A DNA stretch of 64,000 nt from Hordeum vulgare subsp. vulgare (lineage: Eukaryota; Streptophyta; Magnoliopsida; Poales; Poaceae), in the NCBI RefSeq assembly GCF_904849725.1, contig NC_058518.1, positions 8,266,147-8,330,146 of the forward strand. Reading direction: 5' to 3'. The notes beneath the pieces were generated by a model that searched no databases, was not told where the DNA came from, and saw only the letters and a list, made by a program, of their open reading frames with translations. A program made the position numbers and the translations under genes. Positions 45,101-55,330 of this stretch are shown here, one piece after another. Every line of letters begins with the position of its first letter. The stretch's first letter is position 1.

Positions 45101-47556
45101 TATTTTTTAAATTCTTATCTTCAATTTTGTTCCTTCTTTTGCAAAACATGTTCATGTTTTGAGCTAATATTTGAGCTTAAATACATTTTAATAAAAATCT
45201 GAAATGTTTGTTATTCAAAAACAGGGACCTCCTCCGCTCCTCATCGCGCCCTGCGACCTCCCGTTTTTGGGGGGATCTGCTGAGGTCGTTTTTTGGCTTG
45301 TCCCATATAACAGCCAAAAAAGCGTAGTTCGCTGAGCTTATACGGGATCTGCTGGGGACTCTCTCCAGAGTTGGTCGCCACCTGCACAATTCTTGAACAA
45401 GCTATTTTTAAATTATTCCTTAAATTTATAATAAATGAACTATTTATTAGACTTGCGAATTAGATTTTAAAATTTTCAGAGCCTGCTTTAAAAAATCACC
45501 AACATTTTTTCAAACATTGTGAATGTTTTGGATTCAGTGAATATTTTTCTAAAATTTATTAATAATTTTAAAAAATGCTAGCATCTTGTGAAATACCATG
45601 AATGTTTTAATAAAACTCATGAACAAGTTTCAAAATTTGTGAACCTAAAACAATATGTTTATAAATTTAGGATATATTCATGTAAAATTTGTTTGCAAAT
45701 TCAAAAAATATTAAGGAATTTTCATAAATGTTTGGGCTTTGAAACAAATGTGCATCATTTCAAAAAAATTATACAATTTCAAAAGAAAACAGGTTATTCA
45801 AAAAATGTTTCTATTTTGAATTTTTTTTGAGTGAACAATTGTTCGGGGGATTTCTTAAATTTGCTTAAAATGTATTTTTTAAATTCTTATCTTCAATTTT
45901 GTTCCTTCTTTTGCAAAACATGTTCATGTTTTGAGCTAATATTTGAGCTTAAATACATTTTAATAAAAATCTGAAATGTTTGTTATTCAAAAACAGGGAC
46001 CTCCTCCGCTCCTCCGCTCCTCATCGCGCCCTGCGACCTCCCGTTTTTGGGGGGATCTGCTGAGGTCGTTTTTTGGCTTGTCCCATATAACAGCCAAAAA
46101 AGCGTAGTTCGCTGAGCTTATACGGGATCTTCTGGGGACTCTCTCCAGAGTTGGTCGCCACCTGCACAATTCTTGAACAAGCTATTTTTAAATTATTCCT
46201 TAAATTTATAATAAATGAACTATTTATTAGACTTGCGAATTAGATTTTAAAATTTTCAGAGCCTGCTTTAAAAAATCACCAACATTTTTTCAAACATTGT
46301 GAATGTTTTGGATTCAGTGAATATTTTTCCTAAAATTTATTAATAATTTTAAAAAATGCTAGCATCTTGTGAAATACCATGAATGTTTTAATAAAACTCA
46401 TGAACAAGTTTCAAAATTTGTGAACCTAAAACAATATGTTTATAAATTTAGGATATATTCATGTAAAATTTGTTTGCAAATTCAAAAAATATTAAGGAAT
46501 TTTCATAAATGTTTGGGCTTTGAAACAAATGTGCATCATTTCAAAAAAAATTATACAATTTCAAAAGAAAACAGGTTATTCAAAAAATGTTTCTATTTTG
46601 AATTTTTTTTGAGTGAACAATTGTTCGGGGGATTTCTTAAATTTGCTTAAAATGTATTTTTTAAATTCTTATCTTCAATTTTGTTCCTTCTTTTGCAAAA
46701 CATGTTCATGTTTTGAGCTAATATTTGAGCTTAAATACATTTTAATAAAAATCTGAAATGTTTGTTATTCAAAAACAGGGACCTCCTCCGCTCCTCCGCT
46801 CCTCATCGCGCCCTGCGACCTCCCGTTTTTGGGGGGATCTGCTGAGGTCGTTTTTTGGCTTGTCCCATATAACAGCCAAAAAAGCGTAGTTCGCTGAGCT
46901 TATACGGGATCTTCTGGGGACTCTCTCCAGAGTTGGTCGCCACCTGCACAATTCTTGAACAAGCTATTTTTAAATTATTCCTTAAATTTATAATAAATGA
47001 ACTATTTATTAGACTTGCGAATTAGATTTTAAAATTTTCAGAGCCTGCTTTAAAAAATCACCAACATTTTTTCAAACATTGTGAATGTTTTGGATTCAGT
47101 GAATATTTTTCCTAAAATTTATTAATAATTTTAAAAAATGCTAGCATCTTGTGAAATACCATGAATGTTTTAATAAAACTCATGAACAAGTTTCAAAATT
47201 TGTGAACCTAAAACAATATGTTTATAAATTTAGGATATATTCATGTAAAATTTGTTTGCAAATTCAAAAAATATTAAGGAATTTTCATAAATGTTTGGGC
47301 TTTGAAACAAATGTGCATCATTTCAAAAAAAATTATACAATTTCAAAAGAAAACAGGTTATTCAAAAAATGTTTCTATTTTGAATTTTTTTTGAGTGAAC
47401 AATTGTTCGGGGGATTTCTTAAATTTGCTTAAAATGTATTTTTTAAATTCTTATCTTCAATTTTGTTCCTTCTTTTGCAAAACATGTTCATGTTTTGAGC
47501 TAATATTTGAGCTTAAATACATTTTAATAAAAATCTGAAATGTTTGTTATTCAAAA
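42121..47556 (+). repeat. Seven-copy tandem array, 780-bp unit
   Basis: Units start at 42121, 42903, 43683, 44463, 45235, 46015 and 46797 (lengths 782, 780, 780, 772, 780, 782, about 760). They are about 99% identical. Each begins with a GC-rich 5'-leader-like stretch, has a small hairpin (TTTTTTGGCT ... AGCCAAAAAA), and continues as AT-rich sequence. Variants are few: G-run of 5 or 6, GATCTGCTGG or GATCTTCTGG, one or two copies of CTCCTCCG, and A-run length. A recurring ORF of 80-93 codons (MKYHECFNKTHEQVSKFVNL) comes along with the unit and is probably not a gene. Confidence 0.97.
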
Positions 47557-48690
47557 AACATTTACATTTTTATAAATAAAATCACGTTGAAATTTTAGAA
47601 AATAAAATTCACATACTATAATTATTTAAACTAGATTGTTATTTTTGAGAACAAATCACAGAGAATACAATGGCAAGCGAAGTGGTTCAATTGCTGGAGG
47701 TCGGGTGTTTGATCCCTCCACTTCACATAATTTTGGGGGACTTAGATGTGCATTTTAGAACTTTATAAGGATCTAGGTGACACACCTTGGATACTTTTAG
47801 GACCAACAATGTATTTTACTCTTTCTTGTTTAGTAATATATCAAATATCAAATATCAAAATAATGTAAACATCAGATAGAGGAAAAATTAATGGTTAAAA
47901 TTTTATGTGCACGTTTCTATAAGGTTGGATCCAGTAGTGACATTACAAAATTTGTACGAAGTTTGTATACTTATTTGAATTAGTTGCATCATACTACAAA
48001 CTTAATGGTTTAATTTCTATTAGTTCGCTATCATAGCAAAGTACAATTGTTAAATAAAGTGAGACACTATTCTTTGCTATATTGTAATGTATATTAAATT
48101 ATATGATGTAAAAAAGTTATGCTTTGAATTAGTTTGGAAAGTTGCATGAAATTAATTTATTTATGCGCATATATGTGTGTGTTCTCTTATAAGTATGTAT
48201 TTTGAATATCATGGTATCCATTTGTAAAGTGAATGGTGGTTTCTGGTGTATTATTAGCTAAGCATGTTTATAGAAAAATCTAAAGTAGTATGGCAATTGT
48301 GTTTTTCAAGTTGGGTTGAATAATAAGTTGTGCATGAATTGTACTTTTAAACAAAATATAATACTCGTTATTGTAGTGATCAAAGAACACAAAAGACCGC
48401 TAATTCTACTTTTGCATACTTATGGTTTGGTTATTTGAAATTTGATTCAACATATTCAGTATTTCCTGCTCGTTTCTCAACTAATTTTATTCATATAAGA
48501 AAGTAAGCATAAAGATTTAGTTAACATATATTTTCATTAGGGAATGACTAATTAAACTCAACTTTTTCAGTTATATTCTTCCCCCCCGTATGATATACAC
48601 TATTGATATGTGGCGTGAACTTGCGCTCCTGAAATTGAGTTTTTTTTTTATATATTCAATAATCTTTCAGGGAAATGTGTAACGGTATCG
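47557..48690. other. AT-rich spacer with a possible tRNA-like segment
   Basis: There is no gene. Bases 47670-47735 contain AAGCGAAGTGGTTC and, 20-odd bp on, GGTGTTTGATCCC, which resemble pol III A and B boxes of a SINE. Bases 47900-48330 are a diverged copy of 24830-25165. Confidence 0.45.
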
Positions 48691-48697
48691 TACTCTC

Positions 48698-48833
48698 TTG
48701 TACTCTATGTACCTAAATACTTGAAGTTGGAGAGAATTAGTACCTAAATACTTGTACTTGAAGAGAACTAATACCTAAATACTTGTAGTTAGAGAGAACT
48801 AGTCTTCTCTCCAACTACAAGTATTTAGGAACA
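48698..48833. repeat. Triple 31-32-bp direct repeat closing into an inverted repeat
   Basis: TACCTAAATACTTG(A/T)A and the following GAGAGAA(C/T)TAG occur three times in a row. The third copy is followed at once by its reverse complement (CTTCTCTCCAACTACAAGTATTTAGG). Arms of about 25 bp with a loop of a few bases make a strong hairpin about 530 bp upstream of the TFIIA-gamma TATA box. Confidence 0.9.
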
Positions 48834-49195
48834 CAGGGATATAATTTAGTATTTGAGGTCGTCGTCCTCTCGAGGCATGGGGTAATTGCCCTATTTTTAC
48901 CCGACCTATATGGGTTGTCCTTGACGACAAGAGTTTGCCACTCCTCCGCGCGCCCTCGTGGGGGAGAATCCCGAAGTTGCACGCCCGCGTTAGCACGCTT
49001 GGGCCAGGCCGAGACCAACCAGAAGAGGTCGTCCAACGAAGGGACGGAGGGGAGTAGGAGAAAGTGGTCCACCAAGCGATAATAATCCGTAGATATAGCA
49101 AGACCCGCTTACAACCTCATGGACGGTAGACCCGAACACAAACAACAACACAAGTAAAAAAAAAAAGTTGCTCGGATCCTTCAAGACCACCGATT
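48834..49195 (-). other. Unassigned segment upstream of the promoter
   Basis: Two overlapping minus-strand ORFs (100 and 86 codons) contain SSGWSRPGPSVLTRACN and FSPTRARGG-like composition but no domain I recognise. They could be a remnant of an old transposon ORF. No promoter evidence is seen for them. Confidence 0.35.
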
Positions 49196-49199
49196 CTGT

Positions 49200-49525
49200 G
49201 TTTGGGTCATGTGGCTCCGGCCCGCCCTAGCCCGGCCCGGCCCACGGTGGCCCAGGGGCAGAAGCGTCAACCGGCGCCGACCAGCCACAGCCAGGAGCCG
49301 GAGGCAGAGACGAGAGAGAGAGAGAGAGCGATAAAGCAGAGCAGAGCTGCTCATCCGGCTGCTATATATAATCCCCCAATTTCGTCTCCAAACATATAAA
49401 GCCTCCCGATTTCGAACCCCCCCATCCCACTCCTCGGCCTCTTCTCCCCCGATCCGAACCCATTCCCACCTCCTCCGCTCCCCGCCGGATCTCGCCGCCA
49501 GGACCGTCCGTCCGTCGACCCGCAG
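49200..49525 (+). promoter_or_regulatory. TFIIA-gamma core promoter and 5' UTR exon
   Basis: A TATA box (CTATATATAATCC, 49362-49374) sits downstream of GC-rich proximal sequence (GCCCGGCCCGGCCCACGG) and a (GA)n tract. A leader exon starting near 49400 ends at 49525 (GACCCGCAG) before a GTGATT donor. The leader intron runs 49526-50172, contains a run of 17 G (49701-49717), and ends GCGGCAG before GCGAGGCGATATGG. Confidence 0.75.
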
Positions 49526-50182
49526 GTGATTGATTCCCCTCTCCGTCGCCCCCCCCTTCGATTCCGTCGCGCGGATCAAGCCGCTGCCTGCCGTGTTGCC
49601 CTGCCTCCCGGTTCCGGTCCGTCCGGGATCGGCCCTGTCCGCCGGAATGGGCTTCCGCTTTGCTTTTTCTAGGGTTCGTCCGTCCGTCGAGCGGTGGGAT
49701 GGGGGGGGGGGGGGGGGATTCGTGGGGGGAGTGGTCCGCCTTGGGCTTGCCGTTCCATGGCGGATTCGTCCGTCCATGGATTCGGTGGGAGAGAGACGGC
49801 GACGAAATGGAACCGCGCCGGAAAAGGAAAAAAGAACCATCTTTTATCCTTCGTTCCTTGTAGGGTGGGGGAACGGCCGACCTGCATCTATACCGGAGGA
49901 ACCGGCCGGCCAGATGACGCACGGGAGGGAGGGAGGGGCCGTTGATTCCGGTTGATTTGATTCATGCCTAGTACTAGCACGCACGCACTACCAGCTTAAT
50001 TAGTCTACTCGTTCGTATCGGATCATCAAATGGGGGATCTTTTCTTCATACGGAGTATATATGCGGTTGACAGTTCCACATGGCATGAACGAATCGGCTC
50101 TGGTTGTTGGTGTTGATACCACTAGCCTTAGCCTTATGCAACATCTGACGAAACCGTGCTTGTTTGCGGCAGGCGAGGCGAT

Positions 50183-53100
50183 ATGGCCACCTTCGAGCTC
50201 TACAGGCGGTCCACCATCGGCATGTGCCTCACCGAGACGCTCGACGAGATGGTCTCCAGCGGCACCCTCAGCCCCGAGCTCGCCATCCAAGTGCTCGTCC
50301 AGTTCGACAAGGTGCTCTACCCGCTCTGCTGCCACATTCTCTCTTCGGTTACCGTCCAGTTGGCCTTCTTCCCCTTCAGGTTGGGGAACATCATAATTTG
50401 CCTTATCTTGCGGATGATTTGATTTATGGCTTGCCTGTGTTTATCGTGTGTGCAGTCTATGACCGAGGCGCTGGAAAACCAAGTGAAGAGCAAGGTTACT
50501 GTCAAGGTACGTGCTTTGGAAGAAAAAAAACTTGTCATCTTTTCGCGCCATTTCGGCGTATGCCTGCTCGGTGGTCCCATTATTTTTTTTGTATGCCGCT
50601 GTGAATTAATTTGTCTGTCTGGTTCTAAAAAAGTTATGACCTTTTGGGGCATGATAAATATGTTTGCTTTTCTAGAGAGCGGTCGATCAATATCCACACG
50701 ACACGTGGTACCGGTGCTAAGTTGCACTGCAGTTCAGCTTGCGCAGAACTCTGTAAATGAAACAAGCCTTAACTTTTTTTTTGTCTTGCTACGTATATTG
50801 CTTACTAAAGATGTGGTTCACTGTTTCCAAGGCCGTAAGGGCAAAGGTCCTGGGAAATATGTCTTGCCTGGGTTCTGTTGCCTGGGATGTCGGTCAATTT
50901 GGGGAAACTCTGGAATTGTGTAAAAATCCTGTTTTACTAAACAAAACCTGTTGACATAGTATGTGTTCATATCTAGAAAGATCTTCTGAAGCTACCACTT
51001 ACTCATTGTGGCCATAGTTTCAGTCACCTGAATTTACATGATGTCAAATAGTACTGTTTTTTTCTCAATATCCAAAGCATTAACATGGAATTTGGAAGAA
51101 AATACCCATTTGTAGCACAAATGATTTGTGTTGGGATTTTTTGCTTGCCTGATTGATCTTGAACAAAATGAATGAAGTTATCAACATAGTGTCAAATAAC
51201 TTCTCATATCCGATTGTGGTTCATGGTTCACCGTAAAAAAAAAAAGGATTAGCCCTTGGTGGCATCTTTTGCTAGGAAGAAAGGTGAGCACCAAACCTTG
51301 CGGAGGCTGAGCCTCGAACACGGGTTGCCAGGCTGCGAGCACTTCAGCCTGCTCTAGCTAGCCACCCAAGCAGACGCTCGGTCTTGTCCATGGTTCACTA
51401 TAGCCTGCCATCATTCACCATACCAGGCACCATTAAGGATTTCATTGATTACTAAAGATACAGCTAATTTTTTCCAAGGCCATAAAAGCAAAGGTCCCGA
51501 GGAATCTGTTTGCATATGTTGTTCTGAGTTCTAGGGATGTCGCACAATTTGGGGAACTCTGGCATTGTGTAAAAAAAATACATAACAAAACCTGTTCACA
51601 TAATGTATGCTTACACCTAAAAATGGACCTTCTGAAGCTGCCACTTATTTCTTATTTTTCTTTTATTTGCAACTTCTTCTGAAGTTTGCATGATTTCAAG
51701 TTCTACTGGGTTTTCTCAATACCCAAAACGTTAACATGGAGTGTGAAAAAAAATCCATTTATGGCACAAATTTGGAGTGGCATGTGTTGGATTTTTTTTA
51801 GAATTTTTCGCTTGCCTGAAATTGTCGCAATAGCATTAAACGAATTCTGATATCAGATATGACGGCTAATGATTCACCATAAAAAAACTCGATCAACCAG
51901 GACTAGCCTTTTGTGGCATTCTTTTTAAAAAGAAAGGTGGGCACTAACCCTTCGGAGGCTGAGCCTCGAACACGGGTCGGCGGGCTGCGAGCACTTCAGC
52001 CTGCTCTAGCTAGCCACCCCAGAAGACGCTCTGCCTCGTTCATGTTTCAGTTGCCAAAGGATTTCACTGAATCCTGGTGTCCACATTGTATTTTAACGTG
52101 ATAGAGAACTGATTAACTTAAATCGGGGATGATCAAAATCATATGGATTGACCAATTATTTTGTTTTCTTTCAATTATGTGTAACACATTTACTTTGTTT
52201 TTTCTGTAAAAGGAGTCCCCTGTCCTTTTGTAGAAACTAAAGGTAATTTTCCTGCAACACCTTGTGAACAAATACCACTTGTGGCATGAAATAAAAACGT
52301 AGCTGTAACTCCGCTAACGGCATTCTTTATCTCAAGGCGGTCAGACCTGAATATCACCTTTTGGGCAGTTTTTGCAGTACATAGTATATTACTATTATCT
52401 TGAAATTGCAAAACAGGGAGCAGGCTAGGTGGTATCCGGGCGTGTTGCTGGTCCCCAGTGAGCTGACTAAACCCTATTCTCTCCTATCAACTCTGTTACC
52501 TCCCTCTGTGCGCCGCCCGGGTGTCATGGGTCAACCAAGCCAAGGCTTGCCGGAGGCCCAAACCTCTCCCTATCATCAGCCACAACTACAACCTCCGCCA
52601 CGTTCCACCCTCCAATATCCCACCACATAAGACCCAGCCATACAAAATCCTGTTGGTCTTAGTTTTGCAAATGTCGGTAAGAGACCGTAAGATTGTGAGT
52701 AACAGATATGGAGAACCAGATCAATGAAATCTTCAAGTAACAACACATAGAACAGTCTCTGTTCCATTTTAAAATTGACCAGCATACTAGTGCTACAACA
52801 AATATTGTGAATTCACATTTGATCCACAAGCAACAGTTTGCTGCCTGTATCCTGTTTTTTGTACTCGAAAACATCTAAAGCGTAATAATTACCATTTTTT
52901 TTATACGTTGCTGGGCCTAGTTGATAAGAGCACAGAGGGCGCGAGCATGAACTGGTTCCTGGCTTCCTGTTGCTGTTTGAGTGGAGTTCTTCTAGAGGGT
53001 TGACGGTGTGCGTATAATCTGGCGTTGACCTGGATTCTTGGTTGCAAATTTAGGGATGGAACCTGGCATCGATCAATCTCCCGTCAATTTGCTGAAACTG

Positions 53101-53716
53101 TTCCCACAAAAACAAGTTAATTTTTTGTTGAAAAATATGTAGAGCCGTCAATTGGTTCAGTAAACCAAGATACTCTTTGCCATTCTAGGAAACCTCCTTT
53201 GTTTAATGGATCTCTTTTAGTTTATGTATGCATTGACGCGGGAGGAGAGTGGATATTTCCAGCATTTTAATACTGTCACTAAGAAATTCAGCTCTAGTTC
53301 AGACTTGTGGATGCTTCTCATTGTCTGTCCATTTCTGGGCACGAGGCCATCTGCACAGCCTATTCTCTGTTTTAGCTGTAGTTCAGACTCTAGTTATCTG
53401 TGATTCGATCTGTTCTGCACTGATAATTCACCAGGTTAATGCTGTCGCTACGAATTCAGCTCTAGTTCAGACCTTTTTCTTCTCGTTGCCATGGTTCTCA
53501 CTGCATCTAGCTTAGAGTGATAATCTTGGTCAGGATAATACTCATTTCCTGTTCCTTCCTTTTCTATGTATACAGGGCCATCTGCACACCTACAGGTTCT
53601 GCGACAACGTCTGGACGTTCATTCTAACTGACGCGCAGTTCAAGAACGAGGAGATCACCGAACAGGTGAGCAAGGTGAAGATCGTGGCCTGCGACTCCAA
53701 GCTGCTCAGTCAATAA
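50183..53716 (+). CDS. Transcription initiation factor IIA gamma subunit (TFIIA small subunit)
   Basis: Three coding exons, 50183-50311, 50456-50506 and 53576-53716, all have GT-AG borders and give exactly 106 residues, the normal plant length. The protein starts [20 protein letters not shown], passes through [20 protein letters not shown], and ends [12 protein letters not shown]. It pairs with the TFIIA alpha/beta chain and stabilises TBP on the TATA box in the nucleus. The N-terminal part forms the four-helix bundle and the C-terminal part ([19 protein letters not shown]) the beta-barrel. Residue 39 is Val; in rice TFIIA-gamma5 the change Val39Glu is the recessive xa5 blight-resistance allele, so this is the ordinary form. 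The sequence fits gamma5 better than gamma1, but that call rests on memory. Intron 2 is 3069 bp and repeat-laden. The start is fixed by homology and the upstream leader intron. Confidence 0.97.
51285..51380 (-). mobile_element. tRNA-derived SINE-like segment, copy 1
   Basis: On the minus strand an A-box-like TAGCTAGAGCAGG is followed about 35 bp later by a B-box-like GTGTTCGAGGCTC. This spacing fits an internal RNA polymerase III promoter of a tRNA-derived SINE. Ends and poly(A) are not clear. Confidence 0.55.
51925..52035 (-). mobile_element. tRNA-derived SINE-like segment, copy 2
   Basis: It has the same A-box and B-box-like order as copy 1 and lies at the same relative place in the duplicated unit. 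The SINE was therefore inserted before the duplication. Confidence 0.55.
52046..53575 (+). other. Remainder of TFIIA-gamma intron 2
   Basis: No gene is seen. A GC-richer patch (52400-52640) has a short open frame without domains. A short direct repeat (AATTCAGCTCTAGTTCAGAC) occurs near 53285 and 53453. The intron ends TATGTATACAG. Confidence 0.6.
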
Positions 53717-55330
53717 GCAGCTCGGCGCGAGCTGACTCCCGGAGGCGGGGCTCGAACTCGTTCGATCCCTACCTCGGCTAGAGAAGAACGCCACCACCGA
53801 CATCGCCGCCTTCGCCTTCCATGGGCACCTGTAGAATCTCATGCCATGCAACGCTAGAGCGTGGCATCGCATCCGCAGAACCTTCTCCCATCCTTGTTTC
53901 GCTGTAATGTTGTTTCCCTGAACTTTTGATACTACATAACTGGTGATGACTGGATGAGTAAGTAGCAGCCAGCAACCGGACCTGAACTTTGCTGGGAAAT
54001 GTATGTGAGATTTAGCAGAGGTTGCGTCTTTTTGCGTCCACATTGATATGTAGCTTGGATTTGTTTGGCTGGATTTTTTTTCTCCTTTTGCTGCCAAGAA
54101 AAAGAAGCAGAGAGCAGGAAGCAGAGCATGTTTCTTCCTGGCAAACCTTATGGTGGAAAAGTCAAGATGTATGGTGGCAGAGAAGACAGAAGAGAATGGA
54201 ATCAAAGCAGAGGAGTGAGCAGAGCTGCTCTGCTTTTTTGTGTAGGGCCAGAGCAGGAGCTGGAGCTAGAGATAGAGAGAGAAGGAATAATAACTGCATG
54301 CATGGCATGCATGCATGAGGTGGCTTCCACTGGGGAGATGGCCATCTTTCAGGTCAGGCCAGGTGTCTGATTGGTACAGCAGTAGTGACCATGAAAGATG
54401 CTGCAACAAACAGGCTCACTTGCTACAGTCTCCTCACCACAGAAGGCCACCACTGTTCCCCTTGACAAAAAAGACAGGGGAGAAGAAAAAAAAAAATCAA
54501 ACACCACAGTTTACACAGTGCAAGAACCTTACCTGCCTGTGCCTGTGGTGTGTGCTCCAACCAGCAGCCTACACATGTCCATTTTCCTTCACACTAAGCT
54601 ATCATCATCATTGCAGAAAAAAAAGGGGGCCAAAGTGGCACACATGCAGAAAGAAAGCTCAACCTTGATGTTCATCAACAGCACCAGGGGAGCCAAAGCT
54701 CTTTTCAATGGTGAGAATGGGCAAAATCTGACCCTTTTTTTCTGAAACTTTAACGCGAAATGGACCCAATCTAAAATCATTTCACAAAATGAGCCACGTT
54801 TGCGTGATGCCTATCTAGCATGGTGCCCTAGCCCCGGACGCCATGCAATAGGGTCCCTTTGTGTTTATTTTTTCTGGACTGAGTTCATTTTTGTGTTAAA
54901 GTTTTAGAAAGGTTCAGTTTTGCGGTAATCCATCTGTGAGCCCGGCCTCATATGAGCCCGGTGAACACTATGACGGTTTGGACTACAAAAAATGTTCAAT
55001 AAAATTCAAAAAACTTCATGGTGCAAGATGCTCCAATGTGTGAACTCCCTGTAAAATTTTATGAAGTTTGAACATCCGAGGAGCTCGTGGCAAAGAAGAC
55101 AAAATCAGGCATAAATAGTGCGATTTTCAAAAGTTTTTCACAGATCCGAATTTTGTCTTTTTGCCACATGCTTTGGAGTGGACATACAGTCCAAAATACC
55201 ACAAGCAGAAACACGTACCACTTCTATTAACCCATCATTAATCTTACAAGAAAAGTGAGCCTTTTACTTTTAAGTGTGGCAAGTGGCATGCAGAAAGGTG
55301 TGTGACCTTAATGGCTAAGCACTCACGTTA
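53717..55330 (+). other. TFIIA-gamma 3' UTR and downstream flank
   Basis: No second gene is seen. Parts of 54170-54680 recur at 58748-58960 and 61430-61570 (GGTGGCAGAGAAGA, AGCTGCTCTGC, AGTGCAAGAAC, GAAAGCTCAACCTT). The 3' flank has thus been copied in pieces downstream. A CATGCATG-rich stretch lies at 54295-54316. The long minus-strand ORF at 53624-54205 is a shadow of exon 3 and the UTR. Confidence 0.55.

Larger units (their letters stand above)
50800..52045 (+). repeat. Tandem duplication of about 630 bp inside intron 2
   Basis: Bases of about 50805-51420 and 51445-52045 share a long run of landmarks: TTTCCAAGGCC, GCAAAGGTCC, CAATTTGGGGAA, ACAAAACCTGTT, CTTCTGAAGCT and a SINE-like segment. 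Divergence is about 20%, so the duplication is old. Confidence 0.8.

Noticed and set aside
42475..47432. Seven copies of an 80-93-codon ORF (MKYHECFN...) and a minus-strand 60-70-codon ORF in the 780-bp array
   Set aside because: They recur only because the unit recurs. The sequence is AT-rich, has no domain, differs at its C-terminus with T-run length, and has no sign of codon-level conservation.
48799..49190. Minus-strand ORFs as a divergent gene sharing the TFIIA promoter
   Set aside because: There is no start context, splice sites or recognisable domain, and the two ORFs overlap in different frames.
53624..54205. 193-codon minus-strand ORF over TFIIA-gamma exon 3
   Set aside because: It overlaps the confirmed exon and 3' UTR in antisense and has no domain.
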